DNA of 64,000 nucleotides from Geothrix sp. PMB-07 (GCF_030758935.1 NZ_CP132333.1:4154992-4218991), one strand, 5' to 3'; shown: positions 8,231 through 17,226, counted from the stretch's first letter. Program-made: numbers and translations. Notes: generated by a model not told the origin, from the sequence alone.

Positions 8231-9460
8231 TTATTTAGCCCGCACCGCCGCCACCTGGCCCGCGCGGCGGTGCCGCCCTGCGGCGATTTCGCGCACGCCC
8301 TCGATGGCCGCCTGGATGTGCTCTTCGTGGTTGAAGACGCCGATGCCGAAGCGCACCGCGCCGTGGAGGGCGGTGGTGCCCAGGTGGTCGTGCACCATGG
8401 GGGTGCAGTGGAGGCCCGTGCGGCAGGCGATGTTGTGGTCCACGTCCAGCATGGTGCCCACGTCCGCCGCCTCCAAACCTTCCATGTTGAAGGACAGCAC
8501 GCTGATGCGCTGCTTGCCGGGAACATCCTCGGCACAGTAGAGCACCACGCCGTCGATCTCACGGAGGCCGTCGCGCAGCCGGGTCCAGAGGGCCATTTCG
8601 TGGTGGTGGATGGCGTCCAGGCCCATGGCATTGACCCAGGTTACGCCCGCGTTCAGGCCCGCGATGCCCGGCAGGTTCGGCGTGCCGTACTCCATGCGGT
8701 AGGGGTATTCATCCAGGTGCTGGCGCTGGGCGCTCTTCACGCCGGTACCGCCTGCGCGGGTGCGGCGGATCTCGACGCCTTCCCGCACGTACATGCCACC
8801 GATGCCCATGGGCCCCATGAGGCTCTTGTGGCCCGTGAAGCAGATGATGTCGGCGTTCAGTTCATCCATCTTCACGGGCACCATGCCCGCGCTCTGGCTC
8901 ACATCGAGGATGAAGCGGATGCCCCGTTCGCGGCAGGCGGCGCCGATGGTGGCGGCGTCCTGCACGGTGCCGATGACATTGGAGGCGTGGTTCATGACAC
9001 AGGCCTTCGTGTCCGGGCGGAAGCGGCGGATCACTTCCTGGGGGTCCACGTAGCCCGTGGCGTCGAAATCCACCCAATCCACGGAGCTGCCCTCCTGCTC
9101 CAGCTTCCACAGGGGACGCAGGGTGGCGTTGTGCTCCACATGCGTGGTCACCACGTGGTCGCCGGGCTGGAGGCTGCCCCAGATGGCCAGGTTGAGCGCA
9201 TCGGTGGAGTTGTAGCCAAAGACCAGGCGATTGGGATCGGTGCCGCCGAAGAAGTCGCAGAGCAGCTTGCGGGTGTCATCCACCAGGGCGCCCGCCTCCA
9301 GGCAGAGGTCGAAGCCGCTGCGGCCCGGATTGACGCCCGCCGAACGGTAGAAGCGATCCATGCCCTCGTAGACTTCCTGGGGCTTGGGGAACGACGTGGC
9401 TCCATTGTCGAGGTAGATCATCTTCACTTCGGAAGGAATGGGCAGGTGGAACAGGCTCAT
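8231..9460 (-). CDS. Class V aminotransferase / cysteine desulfurase-like protein
   Basis: 409 residues from ATG at 9460, which overlaps the stop codon of the DsrK-like gene (ATGA). The N-terminus MIYLDNGATSFPKP and NPGRSGFDL are hallmarks of the NifS/SufS superfamily. The PLP lysine is in FTGHKSLMGP (about residue 205). A Cys is present in the loop RTGLHCTP, the position of the persulfide-carrying Cys in related desulfurases. The closest family by pattern is the class V aminotransferase group typified by Enterococcus EF2568, whose substrate is not settled. Its place as the last gene of a dsrC operon suggests that it hands sulfur from cysteine to DsrC; that is inference. A long upstream extension in the same frame lies inside the previous gene and is not used. 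Confidence 0.85.
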   Translation of the reverse strand: MSLFHLPIPSEVKMIYLDNGATSFPKPQEVYEGMDRFYRSAGVNPGRSGFDLCLEAGALVDDTRKLLCDFFGGTDPNRLVFGYNSTDALNLAIWGSLQPGDHVVTTHVEHNATLRPLWKLEQEGSSVDWVDFDATGYVDPQEVIRRFRPDTKACVMNHASNVIGTVQDAATIGAACRERGIRFILDVSQSAGMVPVKMDELNADIICFTGHKSLMGPMGIGGMYVREGVEIRRTRAGGTGVKSAQRQHLDEYPYRMEYGTPNLPGIAGLNAGVTWVNAMGLDAIHHHEMALWTRLRDGLREIDGVVLYCAEDVPGKQRISVLSFNMEGLEAADVGTMLDVDHNIACRTGLHCTPMVHDHLGTTALHGAVRFGIGVFNHEEHIQAAIEGVREIAAGRHRRAGQVAAVRAK

Positions 9461-10800
9461 GAGTGCACCTCTGCAGGAGTCGGGAGGACGATGGCTGCGG
9501 CCACCAGTTCCGCCACGGTCTTGATCTGGACCTTCAGCTGGTATTCCTTGTTCAGCTCGCCGAGCTGATCGATGCAGTTGTGGCAGGGCGCGGCCACCAC
9601 CTTGGCTCCGGTGGCGCGAATCTGATCCGCCTTCTTCCTGCCCGCGGCCAAACGCCGGTTCCGATAACGGCTCATGGCCAGCTGACCTCCGCCGCCACCG
9701 CAGCAGTAGTTCTCCACGCCGTGGGGCGCCATCTCCACCAGGTTGGCCACGGCGCGCCGCAACACCCGGCGCTGGGGCTCCGAGATGCCGCCGTGCCGCA
9801 CCAGGTTGCAGGGATCGTGCAGCGTGACGGGTTCCTGGTTCTTCGTGGGATCCACCTGGAAGCGCCCTTCGCTCAGGTAGCCATCCATGAGTTCCAGGAT
9901 GCTCACCACGGGGAAGGGGAAGTGCTGCTTCAGCCACTCGGGCCCCATCCATCGGGCGCTCTGATAGCCGTGACCGCATTCGCCGATGACCAGCACCTCG
10001 CAGTTCAGGCGCGTCATGGCATCGGTCAGGTTCTTCACGATGGCGGCGGCCTGATCATCTTCGCAGGTGAAGAGGGCGTAGTTGGTGAGATCCCAGCCCC
10101 CATCGCTGGCCAGGGTCCAGTCCTCGCCCGCGGCCCAGAAGACCTTGGCGCTGGCCTGAAGCGAGAGCGGGAAGAACTTGGCTTCGCGGGGATTCACCGT
10201 GAAGAGGCAGCGGGCCCCCTGCTTGTCGAGGGGAATGCGGGCCTCGGGATCGCCCGTGTCGGCCTGGAGCTCCTCCTCCATCCACGCCACAGTCTCGACC
10301 CATTCCTCGCGCTCGATGGCCATGTTGTTGCCATGCTGCAGGCTGTTCTCCACGTTGGCCTGCAGGTCCTCGGGCACCAGGCCCATGGCGCCCAGGGCGC
10401 GGCGCGCCGCGCGGAAGAGGGCGGGCAGGGGAATGCCGATGGTGCAGTTCATGGAGCAGCGGCCGCAGAGGGTGCAGCGGCCGAACACCGCATCCACCCA
10501 GGCCCGGGCCATGTCACGATCGAAGCGCTTCGCTCCCACCAGCCCCGGCGCCAGGCGACCCATGGTGGTGAAGTGCGCTTTGAACACCGAAGCGATGTGA
10601 TCGAGCTTGCGGCCCGGCACGTTCTCGAGCTCGGGCTCTGCGCGGTGATAGTGGCAGCCTCCTGCACAAAGCCCACAGCGCACGCAGGCATTCAGGTAGC
10701 TGGCCTCGGCCTCCTTCAGGCCGGCGCGGAACACCTCCAGGCCGCGCGCATAGTCCGCGTCCGTCAGGGCCTCCAGCTTCTGTTCCAGGTCAGTGGACAT
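9457..10800 (-). CDS. DsrK/HdrD-like iron-sulfur oxidoreductase
   Basis: 447 residues. Two ferredoxin-type cluster motifs lie near the N-terminus: CVRCGLCAGGC (about 39-49) and CTLCGRCSMNC (about 110-120), each giving four Cys ligands. The C-terminal half carries CCG-domain elements: GECGHGYQSAR, HDPCNLVRHGG, YCCGGGGGQ and APCHNC. In HdrD and DsrK these bind a special [4Fe-4S] cluster that splits disulfides or trisulfides. It is soluble and would dock on the membrane protein encoded just upstream (11-bp overlap). With DsrC at the head of the operon, the likely job is electron exchange between a quinone-linked cytochrome b and the DsrC disulfide. DsrJ, DsrO, DsrP and DsrAB are absent from the window. 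Confidence 0.85.
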   Translation of the reverse strand: MSTDLEQKLEALTDADYARGLEVFRAGLKEAEASYLNACVRCGLCAGGCHYHRAEPELENVPGRKLDHIASVFKAHFTTMGRLAPGLVGAKRFDRDMARAWVDAVFGRCTLCGRCSMNCTIGIPLPALFRAARRALGAMGLVPEDLQANVENSLQHGNNMAIEREEWVETVAWMEEELQADTGDPEARIPLDKQGARCLFTVNPREAKFFPLSLQASAKVFWAAGEDWTLASDGGWDLTNYALFTCEDDQAAAIVKNLTDAMTRLNCEVLVIGECGHGYQSARWMGPEWLKQHFPFPVVSILELMDGYLSEGRFQVDPTKNQEPVTLHDPCNLVRHGGISEPQRRVLRRAVANLVEMAPHGVENYCCGGGGGQLAMSRYRNRRLAAGRKKADQIRATGAKVVAAPCHNCIDQLGELNKEYQLKVQIKTVAELVAAAIVLPTPAEVHS

Positions 10801-11416
10801 GGGAATCTCCCGGTGGAAACACGCCGCGCCGCCCGAAGAAGGCCCCGAAGTGCGATCGGGCCACGAAGAAGAAGAGACAGTGCCGGATCTTGCCGAGGGG
10901 CGTGTAGACCAGCAGCAGGATGGCGCTCACCAACCAGGCCGGGCCGGGTATCAGCGCCAGGGCCACGAAGCCCGTGGCCAGCAGGTTGGACACGACGTCG
11001 TCGGGCCGGGACAATCCCCGCAGTTCCGCCTTCAGAAGGCGCTTCAACAACAGGCCCAGACCGCCCACCACACCCAGCACCAACAAGGCCCGGGCGCCCA
11101 GCCAGAGCGACCGTGGCACCCCGAACTCCGCCAGGCGGAGCGCCAGCAGCGCGAAGGCCGTGAAGATCCCCCCATGAAAGGCCAAGCCCAATCCGTATGA
11201 AGGCAGGTGCTCCCGCACGCTCTCCTTGGCGCCGGGGCTCATGGCGCCCGTGAAGGCGTAGCGGATGCCCGCGGCCGGATCGCCCGCCGCGGCGGCGAAG
11301 GGCTGGCGCGACCCGAAGGCCCGCACGCGAGCCCGCAGCAGGAGCAGGCCCGCCGCGGCCCAGACTCCCGCCGCAATGACAGCAATGCAAAGCGGGGCGG
11401 AAAGCACGCTCGGCAT
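10790..11416 (-). CDS. DsrM/NarI-like membrane cytochrome b subunit
   Basis: 208 residues with about five hydrophobic segments (near 5-25, 75-95, 105-125, 145-160 and 163-180). Histidines in EHLPSYGLGLAFHGG and in YTPLGKIRHCLFF sit where NarI and DsrM bind two b-type hemes, facing each membrane side. It would exchange electrons with the quinone pool. A good ribosome site (AGGAGG) precedes the ATG at 11416. The C-terminus overlaps the start of the DsrK-like gene by 11 bp. It is shorter than DsrM of sulfate reducers. Other NarI-like subunits are possible, but the neighbours DsrK and DsrC favour a DsrM role. Confidence 0.75.
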   Translation of the reverse strand: MPSVLSAPLCIAVIAAGVWAAAGLLLLRARVRAFGSRQPFAAAAGDPAAGIRYAFTGAMSPGAKESVREHLPSYGLGLAFHGGIFTAFALLALRLAEFGVPRSLWLGARALLVLGVVGGLGLLLKRLLKAELRGLSRPDDVVSNLLATGFVALALIPGPAWLVSAILLLVYTPLGKIRHCLFFFVARSHFGAFFGRRGVFPPGDSHVH

Positions 11417-11424
11417 GGTGCCTC

Positions 11425-11745
11425 CTACACGCAGCCGTCAGGCTTGGGCAGGCCCGCCAGCTTGCAGGCACCCTTGGCCGGCCCACTGGGGAAGAGTTCG
11501 TAGATGCGCTGGAGGCGCAGGCCCGTGGCCTTGCAGACGGCACGCACCATGGGCGCCCCCTGTTTCTCCTCGAAGTGGCCGCGGATGAAGCGGATGACGG
11601 ACCAATGCTCCTCAGTCAGGGCCTCGAGCCCCTCCTCGGCCTGAGCCAGCGCCAGGGCCAGCTCCTCGTTCCAGATCCCCGGATCCACCAGGAAACCTTC
11701 TTCGTTCAGCGCCACCGCTTGTCCATGGAACATCAGGCCGCTCAT
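11425..11745 (-). CDS. dsrC: DsrC/TusE-family sulfur carrier protein
   Basis: 106 residues from ATG at 11745 (GGAGGG just upstream; an in-frame ATG at 11781 adds 12 residues that do not fit). The core EEGFLVDPGIWNEELALALA, WSVIRFIRGHF and LFPSGPAKGACKLAGLPKP match DsrC/TusE. The C-terminal arm holds both conserved cysteines: the Cys of GACKLAG and the penultimate Cys of the ending DGCV, ten residues later. Presence of both distinguishes redox-active DsrC from TusE or RspA forms with one. DsrC carries sulfur as a persulfide or trisulfide and delivers it to a DsrMK-type complex. It heads the operon dsrC-dsrM-like-dsrK-like-desulfurase-like and is divergent from a MocR regulator, with 77 bp between the start codons. 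Confidence 0.92.
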   Translation of the reverse strand: MSGLMFHGQAVALNEEGFLVDPGIWNEELALALAQAEEGLEALTEEHWSVIRFIRGHFEEKQGAPMVRAVCKATGLRLQRIYELFPSGPAKGACKLAGLPKPDGCV

Positions 11746-11822
11746 GCATCCCTCCGGGGCCGCACACCGCGCGGCCAGCAACGGGTTTGGATTTTGTGTG
11801 AATGGAAACTAGAATTGTGTGC

Positions 11823-13193
11823 ATGACAATCTGGGTGCCCGATCTCTCGCAAGCCTCCGGCCCCACCTACCTGGCCGTGGCCGATGCCATCGGAACCGCA
11901 GTACGACTGGGTCAGCTGCGGCCCGGTGACCAGCTCCCCACCCATCGATCCTTAGCCGATCTATTGGGTGTGAATGTGAGCACCATCACACGCTCGTACC
12001 GGGAGGCGGCCCGCCGCCTGCTGGTGGGCGGCGAGGTGGGGCGCGGCACCTACGTGTTGGGCCTGGCCTCCGAAGCGGCCCTGTTCGCATTGCAAAAGCG
12101 CCCGGAGGGAGGCGTCATCGACCTCTCCACCAACCGTCCGCCCGTGGGTCTGGCTGAAGGCGATCTGGGCGTGGGACTCGCCACCCTGGGCTGGGGCGAA
12201 GGCGGCCGCTTCCTCGACTACCCCAGTCCCGGCGACACACGCCTTCACCGGGAGGCCGCCACCACGTGGCTGCAGCGCCGCGGCTTGACGGCCGAAGCCG
12301 AACACCTGCTGATCTGCGCGGGGGCCCAGCACGCCATGGACACGGCCCTGAGCCTGCTGGGCGAGCACCGGGATCTGGCCTGCGAATCCCTCGTCTACCC
12401 CGGGCTGAAGGCCCTGGCCCGCCAGAACCGGCGGCGCCTGCATCCCATGGCCATGGACCGGGAGGGCGTGCTGCCCACGGCCCTGCAGGCCGCCGCCAAG
12501 GCGGGCCTGCGCGTGGCGGTGCTCTCCCCCACCTTGAACAATCCCACCACCGCCACCATGAGCCTGGCCCGACGGGAGCGCCTCGTGGCCATCGCCCGGA
12601 AACACGACCTGCTTCTGGTGGAAGAGGATGTCTACGGCCTGCTGCCGGAGGATGCGCCACCACCGCTGGCAGCCCTGGCACCCGAGCGGGTGCTCTACGT
12701 GACGGGCCTCTCCAAGACCGTGGCCGCCGGCCTGCGCCTGGGCTACTTGCTGCTGCCGCCTTCTCTGCGCACCCGCGCCCGGGACGCGGAGCACCACACG
12801 ACCTGGTACGTCTCGCCCCTGAGCATGGCCCTGGGCGCCGCCTGGATCGAGGATGGCACCGCCTGGCGCCGCCTCCTCACCCAGCGCAAGGAGCTCGCCG
12901 CCCGCCATCGGCTTTGCTCCCAGGGCCTGCGCAGCCTCGCCTGGCGCGGCGAAGCCCACTGCCCGCACCTCTGGCTGCCCACGCCGCCCGGTGGCCAGGA
13001 GCGCTTCAAACGGCGCGCCCTGGAAGCGGGCGTGGTGGTGGTCTCCGCGGATGTCTTCGCCGCCACCCGCGCCGTGCAACAGCCCGGCATCCGCGTCTCC
13101 ATCGGCGCCGCGCCAGACCGAGCCACCCTCGCCCAAGGGTTGGCGCGCCTGGAGGGCCTGGTCGAGGGACTGTCCAACGCCTCTGACCGCTGA
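11823..13193 (+). CDS. MocR-type GntR/aminotransferase transcriptional regulator
   Basis: 456 residues from ATG at 11823 (an ATG at 11802 is also possible; neither has a strong ribosome site). Residues about 10-75 form the GntR winged helix (AIGTAVRLGQLRPGDQLPTHRSLAD with a recognition helix VNVSTITRSYREA). The rest is a fold-type I aminotransferase domain with PLP lysine in VTGLSKTVAAGLRLGY and the Tyr/Asp motif VEEDVYG. MocR proteins sense amino acids, vitamin B6 or related amines through PLP. It is divergent from the dsrC operon and shares a very short promoter region with it, so it is the obvious candidate regulator. Its stop codon abuts that of the convergent aguB gene without a spacer. 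Confidence 0.9.
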   Translation: MTIWVPDLSQASGPTYLAVADAIGTAVRLGQLRPGDQLPTHRSLADLLGVNVSTITRSYREAARRLLVGGEVGRGTYVLGLASEAALFALQKRPEGGVIDLSTNRPPVGLAEGDLGVGLATLGWGEGGRFLDYPSPGDTRLHREAATTWLQRRGLTAEAEHLLICAGAQHAMDTALSLLGEHRDLACESLVYPGLKALARQNRRRLHPMAMDREGVLPTALQAAAKAGLRVAVLSPTLNNPTTATMSLARRERLVAIARKHDLLLVEEDVYGLLPEDAPPPLAALAPERVLYVTGLSKTVAAGLRLGYLLLPPSLRTRARDAEHHTTWYVSPLSMALGAAWIEDGTAWRRLLTQRKELAARHRLCSQGLRSLAWRGEAHCPHLWLPTPPGGQERFKRRALEAGVVVVSADVFAATRAVQQPGIRVSIGAAPDRATLAQGLARLEGLVEGLSNASDR

Positions 13194-14054
13194 TCAGTCC
13201 GTCTTGGCGATGAGTCCGTACAGATCGGGCCTTCGGTCCCGGAAGAACCCGAAGGAGGCGCGGTTGCGGCGGATCTCGTCGAGGTCGAAGGCGGCATGGA
13301 TCACGCCGCTGTCCGTGCGGCCCAATTCCGCCACCTTCTCGCCGCGATGGTCCGAGATGAAGGAGTGGCCGTAGAAGGTTTGATCCCCTTCGGTGCCGAT
13401 GCGGTTCGAGGCAATCACGGGCACCACGTTGGACACGGCGTGCCCGATCATGGCCCGCTGCCAAAGGTCCTTGGTGTCCAGCTCCGGGTTTTCCGGCTCG
13501 GTGCCGATGGCCGTGGGGTAGAGCAGGATCTCGGCCCCCATGAGCATCATGGCCCGGGCGCATTCCGGGTACCACTGGTCCCAGCAGATACCCACGCCGA
13601 TCCGGCCGAAGCGCGTGTCCCAGACCTTGAAGCCCGTGTTGCCGGGCCGGAAGTAGAACTTCTCCTCGTAGCCGGGCCCATCGGGAATGTGGCTCTTGCG
13701 GTAGACGCCCATCAGGGAACCGTCGGCATCCACCATGGCCAGGCTGTTGTAGTGGTGGTGCCCGTCCCGCTCATAGAAGGAGACCGGGATCACCACGCCC
13801 AGTTCCTTCGCCAGCTTCTGGAAGCGCGCGATCGTGGGATGCCCCTCGACGGGCCGCGCCCAATCGAAGAAGGCATCCTTTTCTTCACGGCAGAAGTAGT
13901 AACCCTCGAACAACTCCGAAGGCAGGATCACCTGGGCGCCCTGGGCCGCGGCCTCGCGGACGAGGGCCTCCACGCGGGCCACGTTTTCCTCGAGGCTGGC
14001 CGTGAAGGCGCACTGGGTCGCGGCGACTCGGATGGTGCGGGATTCGGCGCTCAC
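13194..14054 (-). CDS. aguB: N-carbamoylputrescine amidase
   Basis: 286 residues starting with GTG at 14054, overlapping the aguA stop (GTGA). It belongs to the nitrilase superfamily. The Glu-Lys-Cys triad is visible: Glu in ILPSELFEG, Lys in VYRKSHIPDG, and Cys in GVGICWDQWYPE. The sequence around the Cys and the segment YEEKFYFRPGNTGFKV are characteristic of carbamoylputrescine amidases rather than of general nitrilases. The reaction gives putrescine, CO2 and ammonia. Together with the upstream agmatine deiminase it forms a complete two-step route from agmatine to putrescine. An arginine decarboxylase is not in the window. Confidence 0.95.
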   Translation of the reverse strand: MSAESRTIRVAATQCAFTASLEENVARVEALVREAAAQGAQVILPSELFEGYYFCREEKDAFFDWARPVEGHPTIARFQKLAKELGVVIPVSFYERDGHHHYNSLAMVDADGSLMGVYRKSHIPDGPGYEEKFYFRPGNTGFKVWDTRFGRIGVGICWDQWYPECARAMMLMGAEILLYPTAIGTEPENPELDTKDLWQRAMIGHAVSNVVPVIASNRIGTEGDQTFYGHSFISDHRGEKVAELGRTDSGVIHAAFDLDEIRRNRASFGFFRDRRPDLYGLIAKTD

Positions 14055-15076
14055 AGAACCTCCGGCTGCTGTTGGGTGATGCAGTGGAAGGCGCCACCCC
14101 CGCTGAGGATGGCGCGGGCCGAGCGGCCCACCACGCGGCGGCCAGGGAAAAGCGGCGTCAGGGCAGCCACAGCGGCTTCATCGTATTCGGTGCCGTAGGT
14201 GGGAACGACCACCGTCTGGTTGCCGATGTAGAAGTTCACGTAGCTGGCGGGCATGGCTTCGCCGTCCTCATTCTCCAGCCGGCCGGGCGAGGGGATGCGC
14301 ACCACCTGGAGCTTCCGTCCCCGGGCATCGGTCATGGCGGCCAGATCCACGGCCAAGCGCTCCAGGGTGGCGGCGTTGGGATCCTGCGGGTCCTTTGCCT
14401 CCATGCACACCACCACACCTGGAGCCACGAAGCGGGCCAGGGTGTCGATGTGGCCGTCGGTGTGATCGTTGAGGAGGCCCTCGTCGAGCCAGAGCACCTT
14501 CTCGGCGCCCAGGCCTTCCCCAAGCGCGGCCTCGATCTGGGCCTGGTCCATGTCCGCATTGCGGTTGGGGTTCAGCAGGCACTGGCGGGTGGTGAGCACG
14601 GTGCCCTCGCCATCCACCTCCACCGAGCCGCCTTCCAAAATCCAATCGTGGTCGATGAGGTGTGCGCCGCTGCGGCCCGCCACACGGGTGGCCACATGGT
14701 CATCGCCTGGCAGTTCATACTTGCCGCCCCAGCCGTTGAAGCGGAAGCAGGCCGCGTGCAGGCGGCCCGCCTCATCCTTCACAAAAATGGGCGCCGTATC
14801 CCGCAGCCAGATGTCGCCCACGGGCACCGGATGGAAACGCACCTGGGCCAGCACCGGCGCCAGGGCCGCCCGGGCCTGGGCTTCGGCGGCCTCGTCTGCC
14901 ACAAGCAGCTCCAGGTGTTCTCCGCCGCCTTCGGCGATGGCCAGGCACAGGGCGGCGAACTCCGCCTGGGCCGGTGCCAGGTTCTCCTGCCAGAGGTGAC
15001 CGTGGCTGGGCCAAGCCAGCCAGCAGGCGCTGTGGCGGTCCCACTCGGCGGGTTGATGGATGGCGGGATGACTCAT
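14051..15076 (-). CDS. aguA: Agmatine deiminase
   Basis: 341 residues from ATG at 15076; longer frames extend over the divergent gene and are not real. It is a PPAD-family guanidine-group-modifying enzyme. Seen are PAEWDRHSACWLAWP near the N-terminus, DIWLRDTAPIFV, FNGWGGKY, GGSVEVDGEGT, NDHTDGHIDT with the catalytic His and Asp, and GGGAFHCITQQQP with the catalytic Cys near the C-terminus. It converts agmatine to N-carbamoylputrescine and ammonia. It is translationally coupled to aguB. The start lies about 160 bp from the divergent CocE-type gene, so a shared promoter region is likely. Confidence 0.95.
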   Translation of the reverse strand: MSHPAIHQPAEWDRHSACWLAWPSHGHLWQENLAPAQAEFAALCLAIAEGGGEHLELLVADEAAEAQARAALAPVLAQVRFHPVPVGDIWLRDTAPIFVKDEAGRLHAACFRFNGWGGKYELPGDDHVATRVAGRSGAHLIDHDWILEGGSVEVDGEGTVLTTRQCLLNPNRNADMDQAQIEAALGEGLGAEKVLWLDEGLLNDHTDGHIDTLARFVAPGVVVCMEAKDPQDPNAATLERLAVDLAAMTDARGRKLQVVRIPSPGRLENEDGEAMPASYVNFYIGNQTVVVPTYGTEYDEAAVAALTPLFPGRRVVGRSARAILSGGGAFHCITQQQPEVL

Positions 15077-15235
15077 ATCGGCACAGGTTCCAGCAAGGAG
15101 AACCCCGGCATGGGGCCCACCCTCCAGTTCATCAAAACCCAGTGCCCCCGTCGAGGGGAATGGCTGCTCCCACAGGAAGTCGCCGGGAATTTCGGCACCA
15201 TACCACGTATGATGGGGTATCCATCCGGAGCCACC

Positions 15236-17149
15236 ATGCCCACCTCCCGTTTTCTGCGGGCCTCTGCCTTCATCGTCGCGGCCCTGGTGGCGGCGCCCAC
15301 TGCCCTTGAGGCCCAGCTCAGCCCGGCCATGGAGAAGGCGGTCGCGGCCGTCCGCAGCCACTACACCAAGCGCGAAGTGCTCATCCCCATGCGCGACGGT
15401 GTGAAGCTCTTCACGGCCATCTACACCCCGAAGGACACCAGCAAGACCTACCCCTTCCTTTTGAACCGGACGCCCTACAGCGTCTGGCCCTACGGCGAGG
15501 ATGCCTACCCCCCGGAGTTGGGCCCTTCGGCGCGCTTCCAGGAAGTGGGCTTCATTTTTGTTTTCCAGGATGTGCGGGGCAAGATGATGTCCGAGGGCGA
15601 GTTCGTGAACATGCGGCCCCAGCGCGCCGTGAGCGGCGCCGTCATCGACGAGAGCACGGACACATACGACACCCTGGAATGGCTGGTCAAACATGTGCCC
15701 GGGAACAACGGCCGCGCGGGGCAGATGGGCATCAGCTATCCCGGCTTCTACTCCGCCGTGGGCATGCTCTCGGGCCATCCGGCTCTGAAGGCTGTGTCAC
15801 CTCAGGCGCCCATTGTGGATTGGTTCCAGGGGGACGACTTCCACCGCAACGGCGCCCTCTGGCTGCCCCACGCCTTCAACTTCATGACCTCCTTCGGTCA
15901 GCCCAGGCCCAAGCCCACCCAAGCCTGGCCCGAAGGCTTGAACCACGGAACCTCCGACGGGTACGAATGGTTCATGCGCCTGGGCTCCACCGGCGCCACC
16001 CGCCAGTACACGAAGAACGTGCCCTTCTGGAACGAGATGCTGGATCATCCCAACTACGATGCCTTCTGGCAGGCCCGGAACCTGCGGCCCCAGATTAAGG
16101 ATGTGAAACCCGCCGTGCTCACCGTGGGGGGCTGGTTCGATGCCGAAAACCTCTATGGCGCCCTGCAGGTGCATCAAACCGTGAACCGCCAGAGCCCCGG
16201 CACAGACAACCGGCTGGTCATGGGCCCCTGGTTCCACGGCGGCTGGGAACGCAGCAAGGGCGACCATCTCGGCCCCGTGCAATTCGGCGCCAACACCTCC
16301 GACTGGTTCCAGACCGACGTGCTGCTGCCCTTCTTCAACCACCACCTGAAAGATGCCAAGGCCCCCGACCTCGCCAAGGCCACGGTCTTCGAGACTGGCG
16401 CCAACCGCTGGCACAAGCTGGATGCCTGGCCGCCCCGGCAGGCCCGGGAGAAGAAGCTCTACCTCCTGCCCGCAGGCAAACTCGGCTTCGAGCCGCCCGC
16501 GGCAGCAGCCGAGCCTGACATGTTCATCTCCGACCCCGCCAAAGCCGTGCCCTTCATCGAGAACGTGGCCATCGGCATGACCCGCGAGTACATGAGCGCC
16601 GATCAGCGCTTCGCCGGGCGCCGCCCCGACGTGCTCGTCTACCAGACGGAAGCCCTCGCGGAAGATCTCACCTTCGCGGGTCCGCTTCATCCCGAATTGT
16701 TCGTGGCCACCACGGGCACCGATGCGGATTGGGTGGTGAAGCTGGTCGATGTCTATCCCGACGACTTCAAGAATTCCGATTTCAAGGCGGGCAACTCACC
16801 CTGGGACCGCCAGCCCAACCCCATGGGGGGCTACCAGCAGCTGGTGCGGGGCGAGGTCATGCGCGGCAAGTTCCGCAACAGCCTCGAGAAACCCGAACCC
16901 TTCACGCCCGGCCAGCCCGCCCGCGTCGCGTGGTCCATGAATGACGTCTTCCACACCTTCAAGAAGGGCCACCGCGTCATGGTGCAGCTCCAGAGCACCT
17001 GGTTCCCGCTGATGGACCGCAATCCCCAGACCTTCATGGACATCAACCAGGCCAAGCCCGAGGACTACCACAAGGCCACACACAGCGTCTTCCACGACGC
17101 CGAGCGGCCGAGCAACCTGGGCGTGGGCGTGGTTTCGGAAAAGCTGTAG
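15236..17149 (+). CDS. Exported CocE/NonD-family alpha/beta hydrolase (X-Pro or acyl-amino-ester hydrolase type)
   Basis: 637 residues from ATG at 15236 (CCGGAG upstream). A signal peptide (residues 1-25, ending LEAQ) is followed by a catalytic alpha/beta hydrolase domain: VLIPMRDGVKLFT, RTPYS, FQDVRGKMMSEG, then the nucleophile elbow GQMGISYPG with Ser in GxSYxG. Asp and His of the triad are probably in VGGWFDAEN and GPWFHGGW. The C-terminal third is a jelly-roll (FAGPLHPELFVATTGTDADWVVKL). The family includes alpha-amino acid ester hydrolases, cocaine esterase and PepX, and the exact substrate cannot be told. Export suggests peptide or ester scavenging in the periplasm. It is divergent from aguA. 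Confidence 0.88.
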   Translation: MPTSRFLRASAFIVAALVAAPTALEAQLSPAMEKAVAAVRSHYTKREVLIPMRDGVKLFTAIYTPKDTSKTYPFLLNRTPYSVWPYGEDAYPPELGPSARFQEVGFIFVFQDVRGKMMSEGEFVNMRPQRAVSGAVIDESTDTYDTLEWLVKHVPGNNGRAGQMGISYPGFYSAVGMLSGHPALKAVSPQAPIVDWFQGDDFHRNGALWLPHAFNFMTSFGQPRPKPTQAWPEGLNHGTSDGYEWFMRLGSTGATRQYTKNVPFWNEMLDHPNYDAFWQARNLRPQIKDVKPAVLTVGGWFDAENLYGALQVHQTVNRQSPGTDNRLVMGPWFHGGWERSKGDHLGPVQFGANTSDWFQTDVLLPFFNHHLKDAKAPDLAKATVFETGANRWHKLDAWPPRQAREKKLYLLPAGKLGFEPPAAAAEPDMFISDPAKAVPFIENVAIGMTREYMSADQRFAGRRPDVLVYQTEALAEDLTFAGPLHPELFVATTGTDADWVVKLVDVYPDDFKNSDFKAGNSPWDRQPNPMGGYQQLVRGEVMRGKFRNSLEKPEPFTPGQPARVAWSMNDVFHTFKKGHRVMVQLQSTWFPLMDRNPQTFMDINQAKPEDYHKATHSVFHDAERPSNLGVGVVSEKL

Positions 17150-17226
17150 GATTCACAACCCTGGATAAACGGATGCCAAAACAGGTTTCCCGAGCATTGT
17201 TCATGGCCCCGTGCTTTTATCTGCCT

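Noticed and set aside
14072-15235. N-terminal extension of the CocE-type hydrolase
   Set aside because: It lies over aguA on the opposite strand; the signal peptide and ribosome site fix the start at 15236.
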